DNA of 64,000 nucleotides from JAIVGV01 sp036389335 (GTDB taxonomy: Bacteria; Acidobacteriota; Blastocatellia; Pyrinomonadales; Pyrinomonadaceae): contig DASVQC010000044.1 of NCBI GenBank assembly GCA_036389335.1, positions 1-64,000 of the forward strand, written 5' to 3'. Below are positions 19,850 through 27,761 of the stretch, piece by piece (the first letter of the stretch is position 1; the number at the start of each line of letters is the position of its first letter). Position numbers and translations under genes: made by a program. Below the pieces are notes generated by a model. It saw only the letters and a program-made list of their open reading frames with translations. It was not told the origin of the DNA and did not search any database.

Positions 19850-19951
19850 AGCGGCGCTGACTCCAAATCTTGCCGACGGCTCGTCGCCATCGGCGGCTCG
19901 GCGCGGGCGGCTCGTGGGGTCGCCCGCGCTCCCGATTTTGTTCCCCGCCTT

Positions 19952-19983
19952 GTGCCGGCGCGTGAAGCTTCACGCGCCGGCAC
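19952..19983. repeat. Perfect 32-bp palindrome centred on AAGCTT
   Basis: GTGCCGGCGCGTGAAG at 19952-19967 is followed at once by its exact reverse complement at 19968-19983, with no spacer. It lies in the 400-base gap 19850-20248, which holds no other recognised feature. It could be a dimeric protein-binding site or, as RNA, a terminator for the gene at 19157. Confidence 0.8.
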
Positions 19984-20248
19984 TCGCGCGTGGAGTCGGC
20001 GTCGAGTCCTCAACCTTGGCGTAACATAATCGCTACGAAGTCCGCACGAGTTTTGTACCGGAGAGTACGGACGCGGGGCGGGGGCGTGCGTTAAGTTGGG
20101 CTTTCCAAATCGGTGACAATCAGGCGGCGTTGGGCAGATGGGTCGGGTGGATGGCGACTCTGGGGGGGGTTGCCGTGCGCCCGCCCATCTTTAATTGCGT
20201 CCGTCGGGCGCGCGGGCGGGCTAAATCTTTAACCGGGGGTGAAGGAAG

Positions 20249-21316
20249 ATGGCGACAGGGGCGAAGAGGCAGGAGGAGAGTGCGGGGCGGCAGCAGAGTG
20301 GCGGGCAATCCGGCGACGGGCCGCTGACGCATCGACCGCTCGCACAACTGGGAGAGCTGTTGCCGCAAAGGGGCGGCGCGGGCGCGGGGCGGCGCGTCAG
20401 ATCGGCGCAGGGTAACGGCGAGGGGCTGGCGCGTGGGCTCGGCTGGTTCAGCATCGGGCTGGGGCTCGCGGAGGTCGCCGCGCCGCGCGCCATCGCCAAG
20501 ATCGTCGGCGTGCGCGGCGACGACGGCAACCGCCTGCTGATCCGCGCGCTCGGCCTGCGCGAGATGGCGCACGGCGTCGCCATCCTCGCGCGGCGCAGGC
20601 CCACGGCGGCGGTCTGGTCGAGGGTCGCGGGAGACGCCATCGACCTCGCGTGCCTCGCGGGGGCCTACGCCTCGCCCGACTCCGACAAGGCGCGCGTCAC
20701 CTTCGCCACCATGAACGTGCTCGCCGTCGCCGCGCTCGACGTGATGTGCGCCCGCCAGCTCAGCGCGCGGGGCGACGACGGCGAAGAGGGCGAAGGCGCG
20801 CGGCTCACCAACAGCCTCGTCATCAACCGCGCGCCCGAAGAGCTCTACCAGCGTTGGCACGACTTCGAGAAGCTCCCGACCTTCATGCACCACCTCGAAT
20901 CCGTCAGCGTCACGGGCGAGGGCCGCTCGCACTGGGTGGCGAAAGCCCCCGCGGGCGCGACCGTCGAGTGGGACGCCGAAGTCACGGAGGACAGGCCGAA
21001 CGAGCTGATCGCGTGGCGCTCGCTCGAAGGCGCGGACGTTTACAACGCGGGGCGGGTGCGCTTCGAGCCCGCGGCGGGCAACCGCGGCACGGTCGTCACG
21101 GTCGAGATCGAGTACAACCCGCCGGGCGGCTTGATCGGGGCCGACATCGCGAAGCTCTTCGGCGAAGACCCGTCGCAGCAGGTGAGGGCGGACCTGCGCC
21201 GCTTCAAGCAGCTCGTCGAGACGGGCGAGGTCGTCGTCTCCGACGCGACGATCCGCGGCACGGGCCTGACCGAGCAGCGGCCCGCGCAGCCGACCGAGGG
21301 CGACGGCGGACGGTGA
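20249..21316 (+). CDS. Membrane protein with C-terminal SRPBCC (polyketide-cyclase-like) domain
   Basis: The 355-residue product has two parts. Residues about 50-185 contain three or four hydrophobic helices (LGWFSIGLGLAEVAAPRAI, VTFATMNVLAVAALDVMCARQL). Residues about 190-330 form an SRPBCC-type lipid/cofactor-binding fold (LVINRAPEELYQRWHDFEKLPTFMHH, then WVAKAPAGATVEWDAEVTED and a C-terminal long helix). The combination matches predicted membrane proteins of the COG5637 type; ligand and role are unknown. An AAGGAAG ribosome-binding site abuts the ATG. It is followed 74 bases downstream by a zinc alcohol dehydrogenase on the same strand, a pairing I have seen in stress-related clusters, so cotranscription is plausible. 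Confidence 0.82.
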   Translation: MATGAKRQEESAGRQQSGGQSGDGPLTHRPLAQLGELLPQRGGAGAGRRVRSAQGNGEGLARGLGWFSIGLGLAEVAAPRAIAKIVGVRGDDGNRLLIRALGLREMAHGVAILARRRPTAAVWSRVAGDAIDLACLAGAYASPDSDKARVTFATMNVLAVAALDVMCARQLSARGDDGEEGEGARLTNSLVINRAPEELYQRWHDFEKLPTFMHHLESVSVTGEGRSHWVAKAPAGATVEWDAEVTEDRPNELIAWRSLEGADVYNAGRVRFEPAAGNRGTVVTVEIEYNPPGGLIGADIAKLFGEDPSQQVRADLRRFKQLVETGEVVVSDATIRGTGLTEQRPAQPTEGDGGR

Positions 21317-21390
21317 GACGGTCTGACCAATCGCCGTTTCGTTAAGTTAAGACTTACCGGGTTCTCGTTGATTACGAAAAGGGGGGCGTG

Positions 21391-22557
21391 ATGAAAGCAA
21401 CGTGTTGGTACGGCAAGCGCGACATGAGGGTCGAGGACGTGCCCGATCCGAAAATCCTGAACAAGCGCGACGCCATCGTGAAGATCAGCTCGACCGCCAT
21501 CTGCGGCTCGGACCTGCACCTCTACAACGGCTTCATGCCGACGATGGAGAAGGGCGACATCCTCGGCCACGAGTTCATGGGCGAGGTCGTCGAGGTCGGC
21601 CCGGAGGTGAAGAACCTGAAGGTCGGCGACCGCGTCGTCACGGCGTTCCCGATCTCCTGCGGCAACTGCTTCTTCTGCCAGCAGGAGATGTTCTCCCTGT
21701 GCGAGAACTCGAACCCGAACGCGTGGATGGCCGAGAAGATGTTCGGCCACTCCCCCTGCGGCATCTTCGGCTACTCGCACCTGACGGGCGGCTTCGCGGG
21801 CGGCCAAGCCGAGTACGCGCGCGTGCCCTTCGCCGACGTCGGCACGCTCAAGATTCCCGAAGGGATGCCCGACGAGAAAGTCCTCTTCCTCTCGGACATC
21901 TTCCCGACCGGCTACATGGGCGCCGAGATGTGCGACATCAAGCCGGGCGACACCATCGCCGTCTGGGGCTGCGGCCCCGTCGGCCAGTTCTCGATCCGCA
22001 GCGCCTACCTGCTCGGCGCCGAGCGCGTCGTCGCCATCGACCGCGTCCCCGAACGCCTCAGGATGGCCGAGGGCGGCGGCGCCGTGACGATCAACTACGA
22101 GGAGTCGAACGTCTACGAGGCGCTGATGGAGATGACGGGCGGGAGAGGGCCGGACGCCTGCATCGACGCCGTCGGCATGGAGGCGCACGGCGCGGGCGCG
22201 ACCTACATGTACGACCGCCTGAAGCAGGCGATGATGCTGGAGACCGACCGGCCCATCGCGCTGCGCGAGGCCATCATGTGCTGCCGCAACGGCGGCACGG
22301 TCTCCGTCATCGGCGTCTACGGCGGCTTCATCGACAAGTTCCCGATGGGCTCTTTGATGAACCGCTCGCTCACCGTCAAGACGGGGCAGTGCCACGTCCA
22401 GCGCTACATGAAGCCGCTCTTGGAGAGGATTCAGAAGGGCGAGATCGACCCCTCGTTCGTCATCACGCACCCGATGAGCCTCGAAGACGCGCCGCAGGGC
22501 TACAAAATCTTCTCCGACAAGCAGGACGACTGCATCAAGATCGTGATGAAGCCCTGA
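21391..22557 (+). CDS. Zinc-dependent alcohol dehydrogenase (formaldehyde-dehydrogenase-like MDR)
   Basis: The 388-residue medium-chain dehydrogenase has the catalytic zinc ligand C in TAICGSDLHLYNG, GHEFMGEVVEVGP, and the structural-zinc cysteines CGNCFFCQQEMFSLC. Its Rossmann motif is VWGCGPVGQFSIRSAYLLGA, followed by an acidic residue (AIDRVPERL) that points to NAD rather than NADP. The sequence is nearest to glutathione-independent formaldehyde dehydrogenase relatives (about 390 residues, with the long NSNPNAWMAEKMFGH insertion). The natural substrate is not deducible. ATG 21391 is used, with a GGGGGG-rich site upstream; an in-frame GTG precedes it directly. A 54-bp palindrome follows and separates it from the convergent lipoprotein gene. 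Confidence 0.9.
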   Translation: MKATCWYGKRDMRVEDVPDPKILNKRDAIVKISSTAICGSDLHLYNGFMPTMEKGDILGHEFMGEVVEVGPEVKNLKVGDRVVTAFPISCGNCFFCQQEMFSLCENSNPNAWMAEKMFGHSPCGIFGYSHLTGGFAGGQAEYARVPFADVGTLKIPEGMPDEKVLFLSDIFPTGYMGAEMCDIKPGDTIAVWGCGPVGQFSIRSAYLLGAERVVAIDRVPERLRMAEGGGAVTINYEESNVYEALMEMTGGRGPDACIDAVGMEAHGAGATYMYDRLKQAMMLETDRPIALREAIMCCRNGGTVSVIGVYGGFIDKFPMGSLMNRSLTVKTGQCHVQRYMKPLLERIQKGEIDPSFVITHPMSLEDAPQGYKIFSDKQDDCIKIVMKP

Positions 22558-22630
22558 GCCGACGAAGGTAACGGAAGACGCCGCGGCGAGAGGCGACTCG
22601 CGGCGATGATTGATCGGCGGCGGTCGCGCC

Positions 22631-22684
22631 GCACACGAAGACGGAGGGGCCGCCACGCGTGGCGGCCCCTCCGTCTTCGTGTGC
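22631..22684. terminator. Perfect 54-bp palindrome between convergent genes
   Basis: The 27 bases from GCACACGAAGACGG at 22631 to 22657 are followed, without spacer, by their exact reverse complement to 22684. The site lies between the stop codons of the alcohol dehydrogenase and the convergent lipoprotein gene, so a bidirectional terminator is the simplest reading. The absence of any mismatch is notable. Confidence 0.8.
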
Positions 22685-22714
22685 GCAAGCGGCGGGTCGC
22701 GCCCGTCGCGGGCG

Positions 22715-23005
22715 CTAGCGCGTGTTGCCGTTCGTCGCCCGGCCCGCGTTCTTGTTGACGCCGGTGGGCTCGACGTTGGAGTTTCCGGCGACCGTGGCGT
22801 CGCGCCGGTCTTCGCCCGTGCCGCCGATGCCGGTGTCGTGCGGGCCCGCGCCCTCGCGCGCGCCGGTCGCGGCGTTCGCGTTGGCGGCGGAGTTGGCGTT
22901 CGCCCCCGAAGCGTTGGAGACGCGCGTGTCGCTCGTGGCGCAGGCGCAGAAGAAGGCGGCGCAAGAGGCGAGCAGCAGCGTGGCGGGCAGAATGTTTCGT
23001 CGCAT
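22715..23005 (-). CDS. Small low-complexity lipoprotein
   Basis: The 96-residue product starts MRRNILPATLLLASCAAFFC; LLAS-C fits a lipobox, so a lipid-anchored protein is likely. The mature part is low-complexity Ala/Asn/Gly/Thr (SGANANSAANANAATGAR) with no motif. GGAGGAG precedes the ATG at 23005; longer in-frame starts lie before this site. Similar Asn/Ala-rich short lipoproteins are frequent in acidobacteria and have no known role. It is the last gene of a run of minus-strand genes. Confidence 0.65.
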   Translation of the reverse strand: MRRNILPATLLLASCAAFFCACATSDTRVSNASGANANSAANANAATGAREGAGPHDTGIGGTGEDRRDATVAGNSNVEPTGVNKNAGRATNGNTR

Positions 23006-23096
23006 GGTGGCTCCTCCCATTTTCGGTTTCGTCATAACGCTCACCACGAGTCGCCACACGGCGCGAGACTCGCGGGAAGATCGGCGTGAGTAATTC

Positions 23097-23687
23097 TCAC
23101 GCGGCTGACGACACGACGTCGCCCCGCGCGCCGAGCAGCTCGCGGCTCTCGACTATCGTCGCACCGGCGGCGCGCATCTCTTCGAGGGCGCGCGCCGTGT
23201 CGCCCTCGTTAACTTCCACGCCGCGGCAGGCGTCCTCGACGACCGTCGTGCGGAAGCCCAGACGCAGCGCGTCGAGCGCGGTGAACTTGACGCAGTAGTC
23301 CGTGGCGAGCCCGCAGATGAAGACGTCGGTCACGCCCTGCGCGCGCAAATAATCCCCGAGCCCGGTCGAGCGCTTGTGCTCGTTGTCGAAGAAGCCGCTG
23401 TAGGAATCGACCGCCGGGTCCGTCCCCTTGAGGAAGACGTGCGCGACGCGGCTCGTGTCGAGCGCGGGGGCGAACTCCGCGCCCTCCGTGTTCTGGACGC
23501 AGTGGGGGTTCCAGAGCGTGGCGAAGCTCGCGTGGCCGGGCGGGTGCCAGTCCTTCGTCGCGACCACGAGGTTGAACTTTTTCTGTAGCTCGTTGGCGAC
23601 CGGCACGATCCGGTCGCCCTCCCGCACCGCGAGCGATCCGCCGGGGCAGAAGTCGTTCTGGATGTCGACGAGGATCAGCGCGTCCAT
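23097..23687 (-). CDS. pncA: Nicotinamidase (isochorismatase-like hydrolase)
   Basis: PncA converts nicotinamide to nicotinate in NAD salvage. The 196-residue product has the catalytic Asp in ALILVDIQNDFCPGGSLAV, metal-binding D-x-H in TKDWHPPGHASF, the lysine in FLKGTDPAVDSYSGF and the catalytic cysteine in GLATDYCVKFTALDA. All catalytic residues are present. The ATG overlaps the MOSC gene stop as TGATG, so the two genes are translationally coupled. An upstream TTG codon would add one residue. The pairing with a MOSC gene has no clear metabolic logic. Confidence 0.93.
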   Translation of the reverse strand: MDALILVDIQNDFCPGGSLAVREGDRIVPVANELQKKFNLVVATKDWHPPGHASFATLWNPHCVQNTEGAEFAPALDTSRVAHVFLKGTDPAVDSYSGFFDNEHKRSTGLGDYLRAQGVTDVFICGLATDYCVKFTALDALRLGFRTTVVEDACRGVEVNEGDTARALEEMRAAGATIVESRELLGARGDVVSSAA

Positions 23688-24268
23688 CAAGACACCCCCG
23701 GCTTGCGCCCGTGCGCGAGCGCGGCGAGCGCCGACCCCGCGCGGTCGAGTCTCGATCCGCGAGCCCCCGCGCGGGCCGCGTGGCCAGAGTCGTTCGCGCT
23801 TTCGCCGTCGAGCAGGCGGATCGTCTGCCCGGCGGCGATGCGCCCCGCGCGGACGACGCGCGCGTAGAGGCGCGACTCGCCGGGGCTGAGCTTCTGCGAG
23901 ATGCGCTTGAACGCGCCGCCGCGGAACGAGCCGCGGATCGTCGGGCAGGGGTTCGCGTACTTCGTGATCTCGACGACGACCTCCTCGCCGATGGCGAGAC
24001 GCGCGCCCGGCGCGAGGCGCGACCAGTCGAGCCCCGCCACCGTCACGTTCTCGCCCGCCGAGCCCGGCGAGATCGGATGGCCCTCCGCGCGCAGCCTCTC
24101 GATCAGCTCCAGCGAGTAGAGGCTGAGCGCGCGCTCCGGCCCGCCGTGGATGAAAGGCTTCGCCTGCACGTCGCCGACGAGGCCCGCCGGGGTCAGCACC
24201 GCCTCCGCGACGGGGAGTTTCGGCACGCCGCCCGGCGAGCAGTTGATTTGGTAGACGTGTCCCGTCAT
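23687..24268 (-). CDS. MOSC-domain protein
   Basis: The 193-residue product is a stand-alone MOSC domain: LVGDVQAKPFIHGGPERALSLYS, GSAGENVTVAGLDW, LAIGEEVVVEITKYANPCPTI with the conserved cysteine, and GRIAAGQTIRLL. MOSC proteins bind or deliver sulphur or molybdenum cofactor; relatives of this YiiM-like length reduce N-hydroxylated compounds. The last 35 residues are Ala/Gly/Arg-rich and probably disordered. It is coupled to pncA downstream. Confidence 0.87.
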   Translation of the reverse strand: MTGHVYQINCSPGGVPKLPVAEAVLTPAGLVGDVQAKPFIHGGPERALSLYSLELIERLRAEGHPISPGSAGENVTVAGLDWSRLAPGARLAIGEEVVVEITKYANPCPTIRGSFRGGAFKRISQKLSPGESRLYARVVRAGRIAAGQTIRLLDGESANDSGHAARAGARGSRLDRAGSALAALAHGRKPGVS

Positions 24269-24326
24269 GGCGATCAGATCGGTCGGCGCGCCCGAGCGCC
24301 CGCGCGGGCGGGCCGCGGGCCGGGGG

Positions 24327-24506
24327 TTATAACCTCTCGTCGCGCTTCGTCAGCGGCTCGTCGTCGCCGATCAGGTGGTTCGACTTGTCCTTCGGCATCT
24401 GCGCGGGCTCCTGCCCCGCCTTGCGCTCCGCCACGGCCCCGCGCCGCTCAGCGCCGTCGCCGTCCTTGCGCTCCCCGTCCTTCTTCCGCCTCGTCTTCTC
24501 CGACAT
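24327..24506 (-). CDS. Small highly charged protein
   Basis: The 59-residue product starts MSEKTRRKKDGERKDGDGAE and is almost entirely polar, ending NHLIGDDEPLTKRDERL. CAGGAGGA lies 9 bases before the ATG at 24506, which supports translation; longer frames upstream lack such a site. It is presumably intrinsically disordered. No family is recognised. It precedes the MOSC/pncA pair on the same strand by 58 bases. Confidence 0.55.
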   Translation of the reverse strand: MSEKTRRKKDGERKDGDGAERRGAVAERKAGQEPAQMPKDKSNHLIGDDEPLTKRDERL

Positions 24507-24567
24507 CGCTTCAGTCCTCCTGTTTGACATTCGACCCGAGCCGCCACAGCCGCCAGCCGCGCGCGGC

Positions 24568-24765
24568 TCACCGCCCGGCGAGCTGCCCGACACCGACGTA
24601 CAACTCGATCAGCCCGGCGGCGGCTGCCACCAGCATGATGAGCCACTCGCCGCTATACGGATTTAATCTCGCGACGGCGGCGCGCCCCCGCCTGCTAAAG
24701 GCGACGACCAAGAACGCGCCGCCTACCAGAAGGTGGATGATCGCACCACTACGACCGTCGAACAT
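24568..24765 (-). CDS. Small two-helix membrane protein
   Basis: The 65-residue frame has two hydrophobic helices (IIHLLVGGAFLVVAFS and EWLIMLVAAAAGLIELYVGV) separated by a basic loop containing RLNPYSGEW. A weak GGTGA precedes the ATG. The pattern is convincing for a small membrane protein, but no family is assigned. It heads the minus-strand run that leads to pncA. Confidence 0.5.
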   Translation of the reverse strand: MFDGRSGAIIHLLVGGAFLVVAFSRRGRAAVARLNPYSGEWLIMLVAAAAGLIELYVGVGQLAGR

Positions 24766-24916
24766 TATTTCACCGCCGAGTCCCGCCGCCGATGCCTTAT
24801 GCTACTACCGGACGAGCACGTTGCAAAGCGAGCCGCACCCGCGCTGTGCGCTTGGCAACCGGCACGCCCGCGCTATAGATTACCGGCGATCCGATTTAAC
24901 GCGGGGTGCGAGGCGC

Positions 24917-25270
24917 GTGACGAACAACGACGCGGGCGGCGACACGACCGTGCGCCGCATCATCGAGGCGCTCGAACGCTGCGGCGGCGACGCGCTCGCG
25001 GGCGCTCCCGCCCGCGAGGCCGCGTACCGCTGGCTCTCGCACGGCTTCACGGACGCCGAAGAGATCGAAGACTGGCTCGCCGCGCGCTGCTTCCTGCCCG
25101 ACCGAGCGCACGAGTTGGAGCGCGCCGGGTTCACGCCCGAGCAGGCCGCGCTGCGCACCGCAGCCGGTCGCGGCGGCTACGAAGACACGGTCGCCTTCAA
25201 GGTCGCGCGCGGCGATCTCACGCTCGAAGAGGCGCGCCGCGTCGTGACGAGCGATTTCTGGAACGATTAG
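24917..25270 (+). CDS. Small helical protein of unknown function
   Basis: The 117-residue product (GTG start) is helical and acidic: TVRRIIEALERCGGDALAGA, AAYRWLSHGFTDAEEIEDWL, then ERAGFTPEQAALRT and GDLTLEEARRVV. The segment FTDAEEIEDWLAARCF recurs in small acidobacterial proteins of unknown function. The stop codon lies at the edge of the TTAGCTG inverted repeat that separates it from the ATP-grasp gene. The start is uncertain because no strong ribosome-binding site is seen. Confidence 0.6.
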   Translation: MTNNDAGGDTTVRRIIEALERCGGDALAGAPAREAAYRWLSHGFTDAEEIEDWLAARCFLPDRAHELERAGFTPEQAALRTAAGRGGYEDTVAFKVARGDLTLEEARRVVTSDFWND

Positions 25271-25404
25271 CGATTAGCTGTTAGCTGTTAGCTGTTAGCT
25301 GTTAGCTTTCAGCCGAGCGTTAGCTTTCAGCCGAGCGTTTGAACGTCTCATTCAGTTTTTGATTTTGCCAACAGCTAATCGCTAACAGCTAACAGCTAAC
25401 AGCT
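25267..25404. repeat. TTAGCTG inverted-repeat element abutting the ATP-grasp start
   Basis: The left arm (25267-25307) has five or six TTAGCTG heptamers. The right arm (25371-25404) has the complementary GCTAACA units and ends exactly at the ATG of the next gene. The loop carries a direct repeat of TTAGCTTTCAGCCGAGCGTT. Architecture and position copy the element before purA. Confidence 0.85.
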
Positions 25405-26625
25405 ATGACGAACGAGACACGCCCGCCCACAGTCCTCTGCCTCGCGAGCTACGAGAAGGGGCAGGAGTTCATGCGCGAGTGCAAGCGGCAGGGCTGCCGC
25501 GTGCTGCTGCTCACTTCACTCAGCCTCAAGGGCGCGGCGGACTTTCCCGGCGAGTCGGTCGACGAAACCTTCTACATGCCGGACGTGGCGAAGAAGTGGA
25601 ATCTGGACGACACGATCAAGAGCGTCAGCTACGTCGCGCGCGAGGAATGGATCGACCTCATCGTCCCGCTCGACGACTTCGATCTCGAAACCGCCGCCGC
25701 GCTGCGCGAGCACCTGAGGGTGCCCGGCATGGGCGAGACCACCACGCGCCACTTCCGCGACAAGCTCGCCATGCGCATGAAGGCGCGGGAGGCGGGCATC
25801 GACGTGCCCGAGTTCGTTCACGCCCTGAACCGCGCGCGGCTGCGCGAGTACATGGAGGCCGTCCCCCCGCCGTGGCTGCTCAAGCCGCGCTTCGAGGCGT
25901 CGGCCACGGGCATCAAAAAGATCGGGGGGGACGCCGAGTTGTGGTGCGCGCTCGACGCGCTCGGCGACCGGCAGTCGTTCCACCTGCTCGAACGCTACGT
26001 GCCCGGAGACATCTTCCACGTCGACACGCTCGTCTCCGAGCGCGAGATCGTCTTCGCCTGCGCCAGCCGCTACGGCCACCCGCCTTTGGACGTGGCGCAC
26101 GGCGGCGGCGTTTTCACCACGCGCACGCTCGCCCCGGATTCTGATGACGCGCGCGCGCTGTTCGCGATGAACGCGCGCGTGCTCGCGGCGATGAATCTGC
26201 TGCGCGGCGTCTCGCACACGGAGTTCATCAAGTCGCGCGAGGACGGTCGCTTCTACTTTCTCGAAACGGCGGCGCGCGTCGGCGGCGCGAACATCGTCGA
26301 GCTGGTCGAGGCGGCGACGGGCGTCAACCTCTGGGCGGAGTGGGCGAAGCTGGAGATCGGTCGTGGCGCGCGCGCATACACGCTGCCGCCTCTCAGGGAC
26401 GACTACGCGGGTCTCATCGTCTCGCTCGCGCGGCAGGAGCGCCCCGACACCTCGGCTTACGACGACCCCGAGATCGTCTGGCGACTCAACAAGCCCTCGC
26501 ACGCCGGGCTCATCGTCCGCTCGCCCTACCCGGTGCGGGTCGAGCAACTGCTCGGCTCCTACGCGCGGCGCTTCGCCGAAGACTTCCTCGCCACGCTCCC
26601 CGCGCCGCAGCGACCCCTGAGCTAG
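25405..26625 (+). CDS. ATP-grasp enzyme A
   Basis: The 406-residue protein has a Rossmann-like pre-ATP-grasp domain (TVLCLASYEKGQEFMREC) and an ATP-grasp fold of the carboxylase/ligase type: FRDKLAMRMKAREAGIDVPEF, the ATP-binding lysine in WLLKPRFEASATGIKKI, FHLLERYVPGDIFHVD, and the metal-binding FYFLETAARVGGANIVEL. Such enzymes join a carboxylate to an amine or thiol through an acyl-phosphate; the substrate is unknown. It is paralogous over its whole length to the enzyme at 27762 and is convergent with a TonB-C gene. Its start codon touches the TTAGCTG hairpin, with no ordinary ribosome-binding site. Confidence 0.85.
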   Translation: MTNETRPPTVLCLASYEKGQEFMRECKRQGCRVLLLTSLSLKGAADFPGESVDETFYMPDVAKKWNLDDTIKSVSYVAREEWIDLIVPLDDFDLETAAALREHLRVPGMGETTTRHFRDKLAMRMKAREAGIDVPEFVHALNRARLREYMEAVPPPWLLKPRFEASATGIKKIGGDAELWCALDALGDRQSFHLLERYVPGDIFHVDTLVSEREIVFACASRYGHPPLDVAHGGGVFTTRTLAPDSDDARALFAMNARVLAAMNLLRGVSHTEFIKSREDGRFYFLETAARVGGANIVELVEAATGVNLWAEWAKLEIGRGARAYTLPPLRDDYAGLIVSLARQERPDTSAYDDPEIVWRLNKPSHAGLIVRSPYPVRVEQLLGSYARRFAEDFLATLPAPQRPLS

Positions 26626-26631
26626 CCCGCC

Positions 26632-27750
26632 TCAGTAGAGGTTGAAGTTGTAATCGATGGTCACGTACTGTGAGACGCGGCGACCGTCTTTCTCGGCGGG
26701 GATAAACTTGATGTGCCGCGCGGCCCGCAGCGCGTTCTCGGTCAGCCCGTCCGGCAGCCGCGACACCGCCGCCACACCGTTGACCGTGCCGTCCGAAGAT
26801 AGAATCATTCTCACCCTGACCGCCCCCGTGATCTGATCCTTCCGCGCCTCTTCCGTGTAGAGCGGCTCCGGCCTCGTCACGGTAATGACTTTGCGCGTCA
26901 CCTCCGACGACTTAAACACGCGGTCGTAGTCCACCGGCCCCGCCGCCTGCGCCGAGCCGCCCGTCACGGCCGCGCCCGGCTTCGACGACGCGCCCCCCGC
27001 GGGGATCGCGCCCCTTTCCGGCTTGAGCGGCGGCGACTGCGAGGGCTGCGGCCCGGCTGCGGGCGGGGCGGGTGCGCCGGGCCGGGTCGGCGGCGGGACG
27101 GCGATTAACTCCATGCCCGCGGGCGGCAGATCGTCCACGATCTGCCGCCCCCGCGGGGACTTCGAGAGGCTGAACGACTTCAGAAAATTCTGGACGCACG
27201 GGTGGCTCTCGTCGGCCCCGACGACGCGCAGCGCGTAGGCGTGCGCCGCAGTCCGGTAGACGTAGAGCCATGATGTCGAGATGCCCCCCGGTATGCTGTC
27301 CTTCTCGATGCGGTAGCGCCTGCCTGCGACCCCGCCGAGGTTGAGGTCTTCGCGGGAGCCGTATGCGGCGGGGAGGTTGGAGTAGCTCAAGGTGTGCGCG
27401 AAGTAGTCGGCGAAATAGTCGAGGTCTTCGTCCTGACGCGGCTTGTCGTAAGCGCGCAGAACGTAGACGACGCCGTCGCCGTAAGCCCCGAACTGGCGCG
27501 CCGGCTCGGTCTTCGTCCGCGAGTCTCTCACACTCCTGCTGGCGTGATCGAGCGCGGGCATCTCGGGGAGCGCGACCGAAAACTCGTCGTAGGGCGAAAC
27601 GTAAGTCTCCCACGAAGCGCCGCAGGCGGACTCGCCCGGCGCGCCGACCGCCGATCCCCCGACCGGCCTCGCGCGCGGCGACTTCGCGCCCGGCGTCGGG
27701 CCCGAAGCCAGCATCAAGAAGGCGACTAGAATCGACGGCGCGACTCTCAT
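26632..27750 (-). CDS. Exported protein with C-terminal TonB domain (A)
   Basis: The 372-residue product has a signal peptide (VAPSILVAFLMLASGPTPG) and an N-terminal globular domain of about 160 residues (WETYVSPYDEFSVALPEMPA, YADYF-like helices, RRYRIEKDSIPGG). A Pro/Ala linker follows, then a TonB C-terminal domain (about 285-372) with RPEPLYTEEARKDQITGAV, DGTVNGVAAVSRLPDGLTENA and the ending YNFNLY. Unlike classical TonB it has no N-terminal membrane anchor, so it may act as a periplasmic protein. The ATG at 27750 follows GAAGGAG and lies 11 bases after the ATP-grasp B stop, so the two form an operon. Confidence 0.82.
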   Translation of the reverse strand: MRVAPSILVAFLMLASGPTPGAKSPRARPVGGSAVGAPGESACGASWETYVSPYDEFSVALPEMPALDHASRSVRDSRTKTEPARQFGAYGDGVVYVLRAYDKPRQDEDLDYFADYFAHTLSYSNLPAAYGSREDLNLGGVAGRRYRIEKDSIPGGISTSWLYVYRTAAHAYALRVVGADESHPCVQNFLKSFSLSKSPRGRQIVDDLPPAGMELIAVPPPTRPGAPAPPAAGPQPSQSPPLKPERGAIPAGGASSKPGAAVTGGSAQAAGPVDYDRVFKSSEVTRKVITVTRPEPLYTEEARKDQITGAVRVRMILSSDGTVNGVAAVSRLPDGLTENALRAARHIKFIPAEKDGRRVSQYVTIDYNFNLY

Positions 27751-27761
27751 CTGAAGCTCCT

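Noticed and set aside
21040..22656. 538-residue minus-strand frame opposite the alcohol dehydrogenase
   Set aside because: The + strand encodes a complete dehydrogenase with intact motifs; the antisense frame runs into the 54-bp palindrome and is not protein-like.
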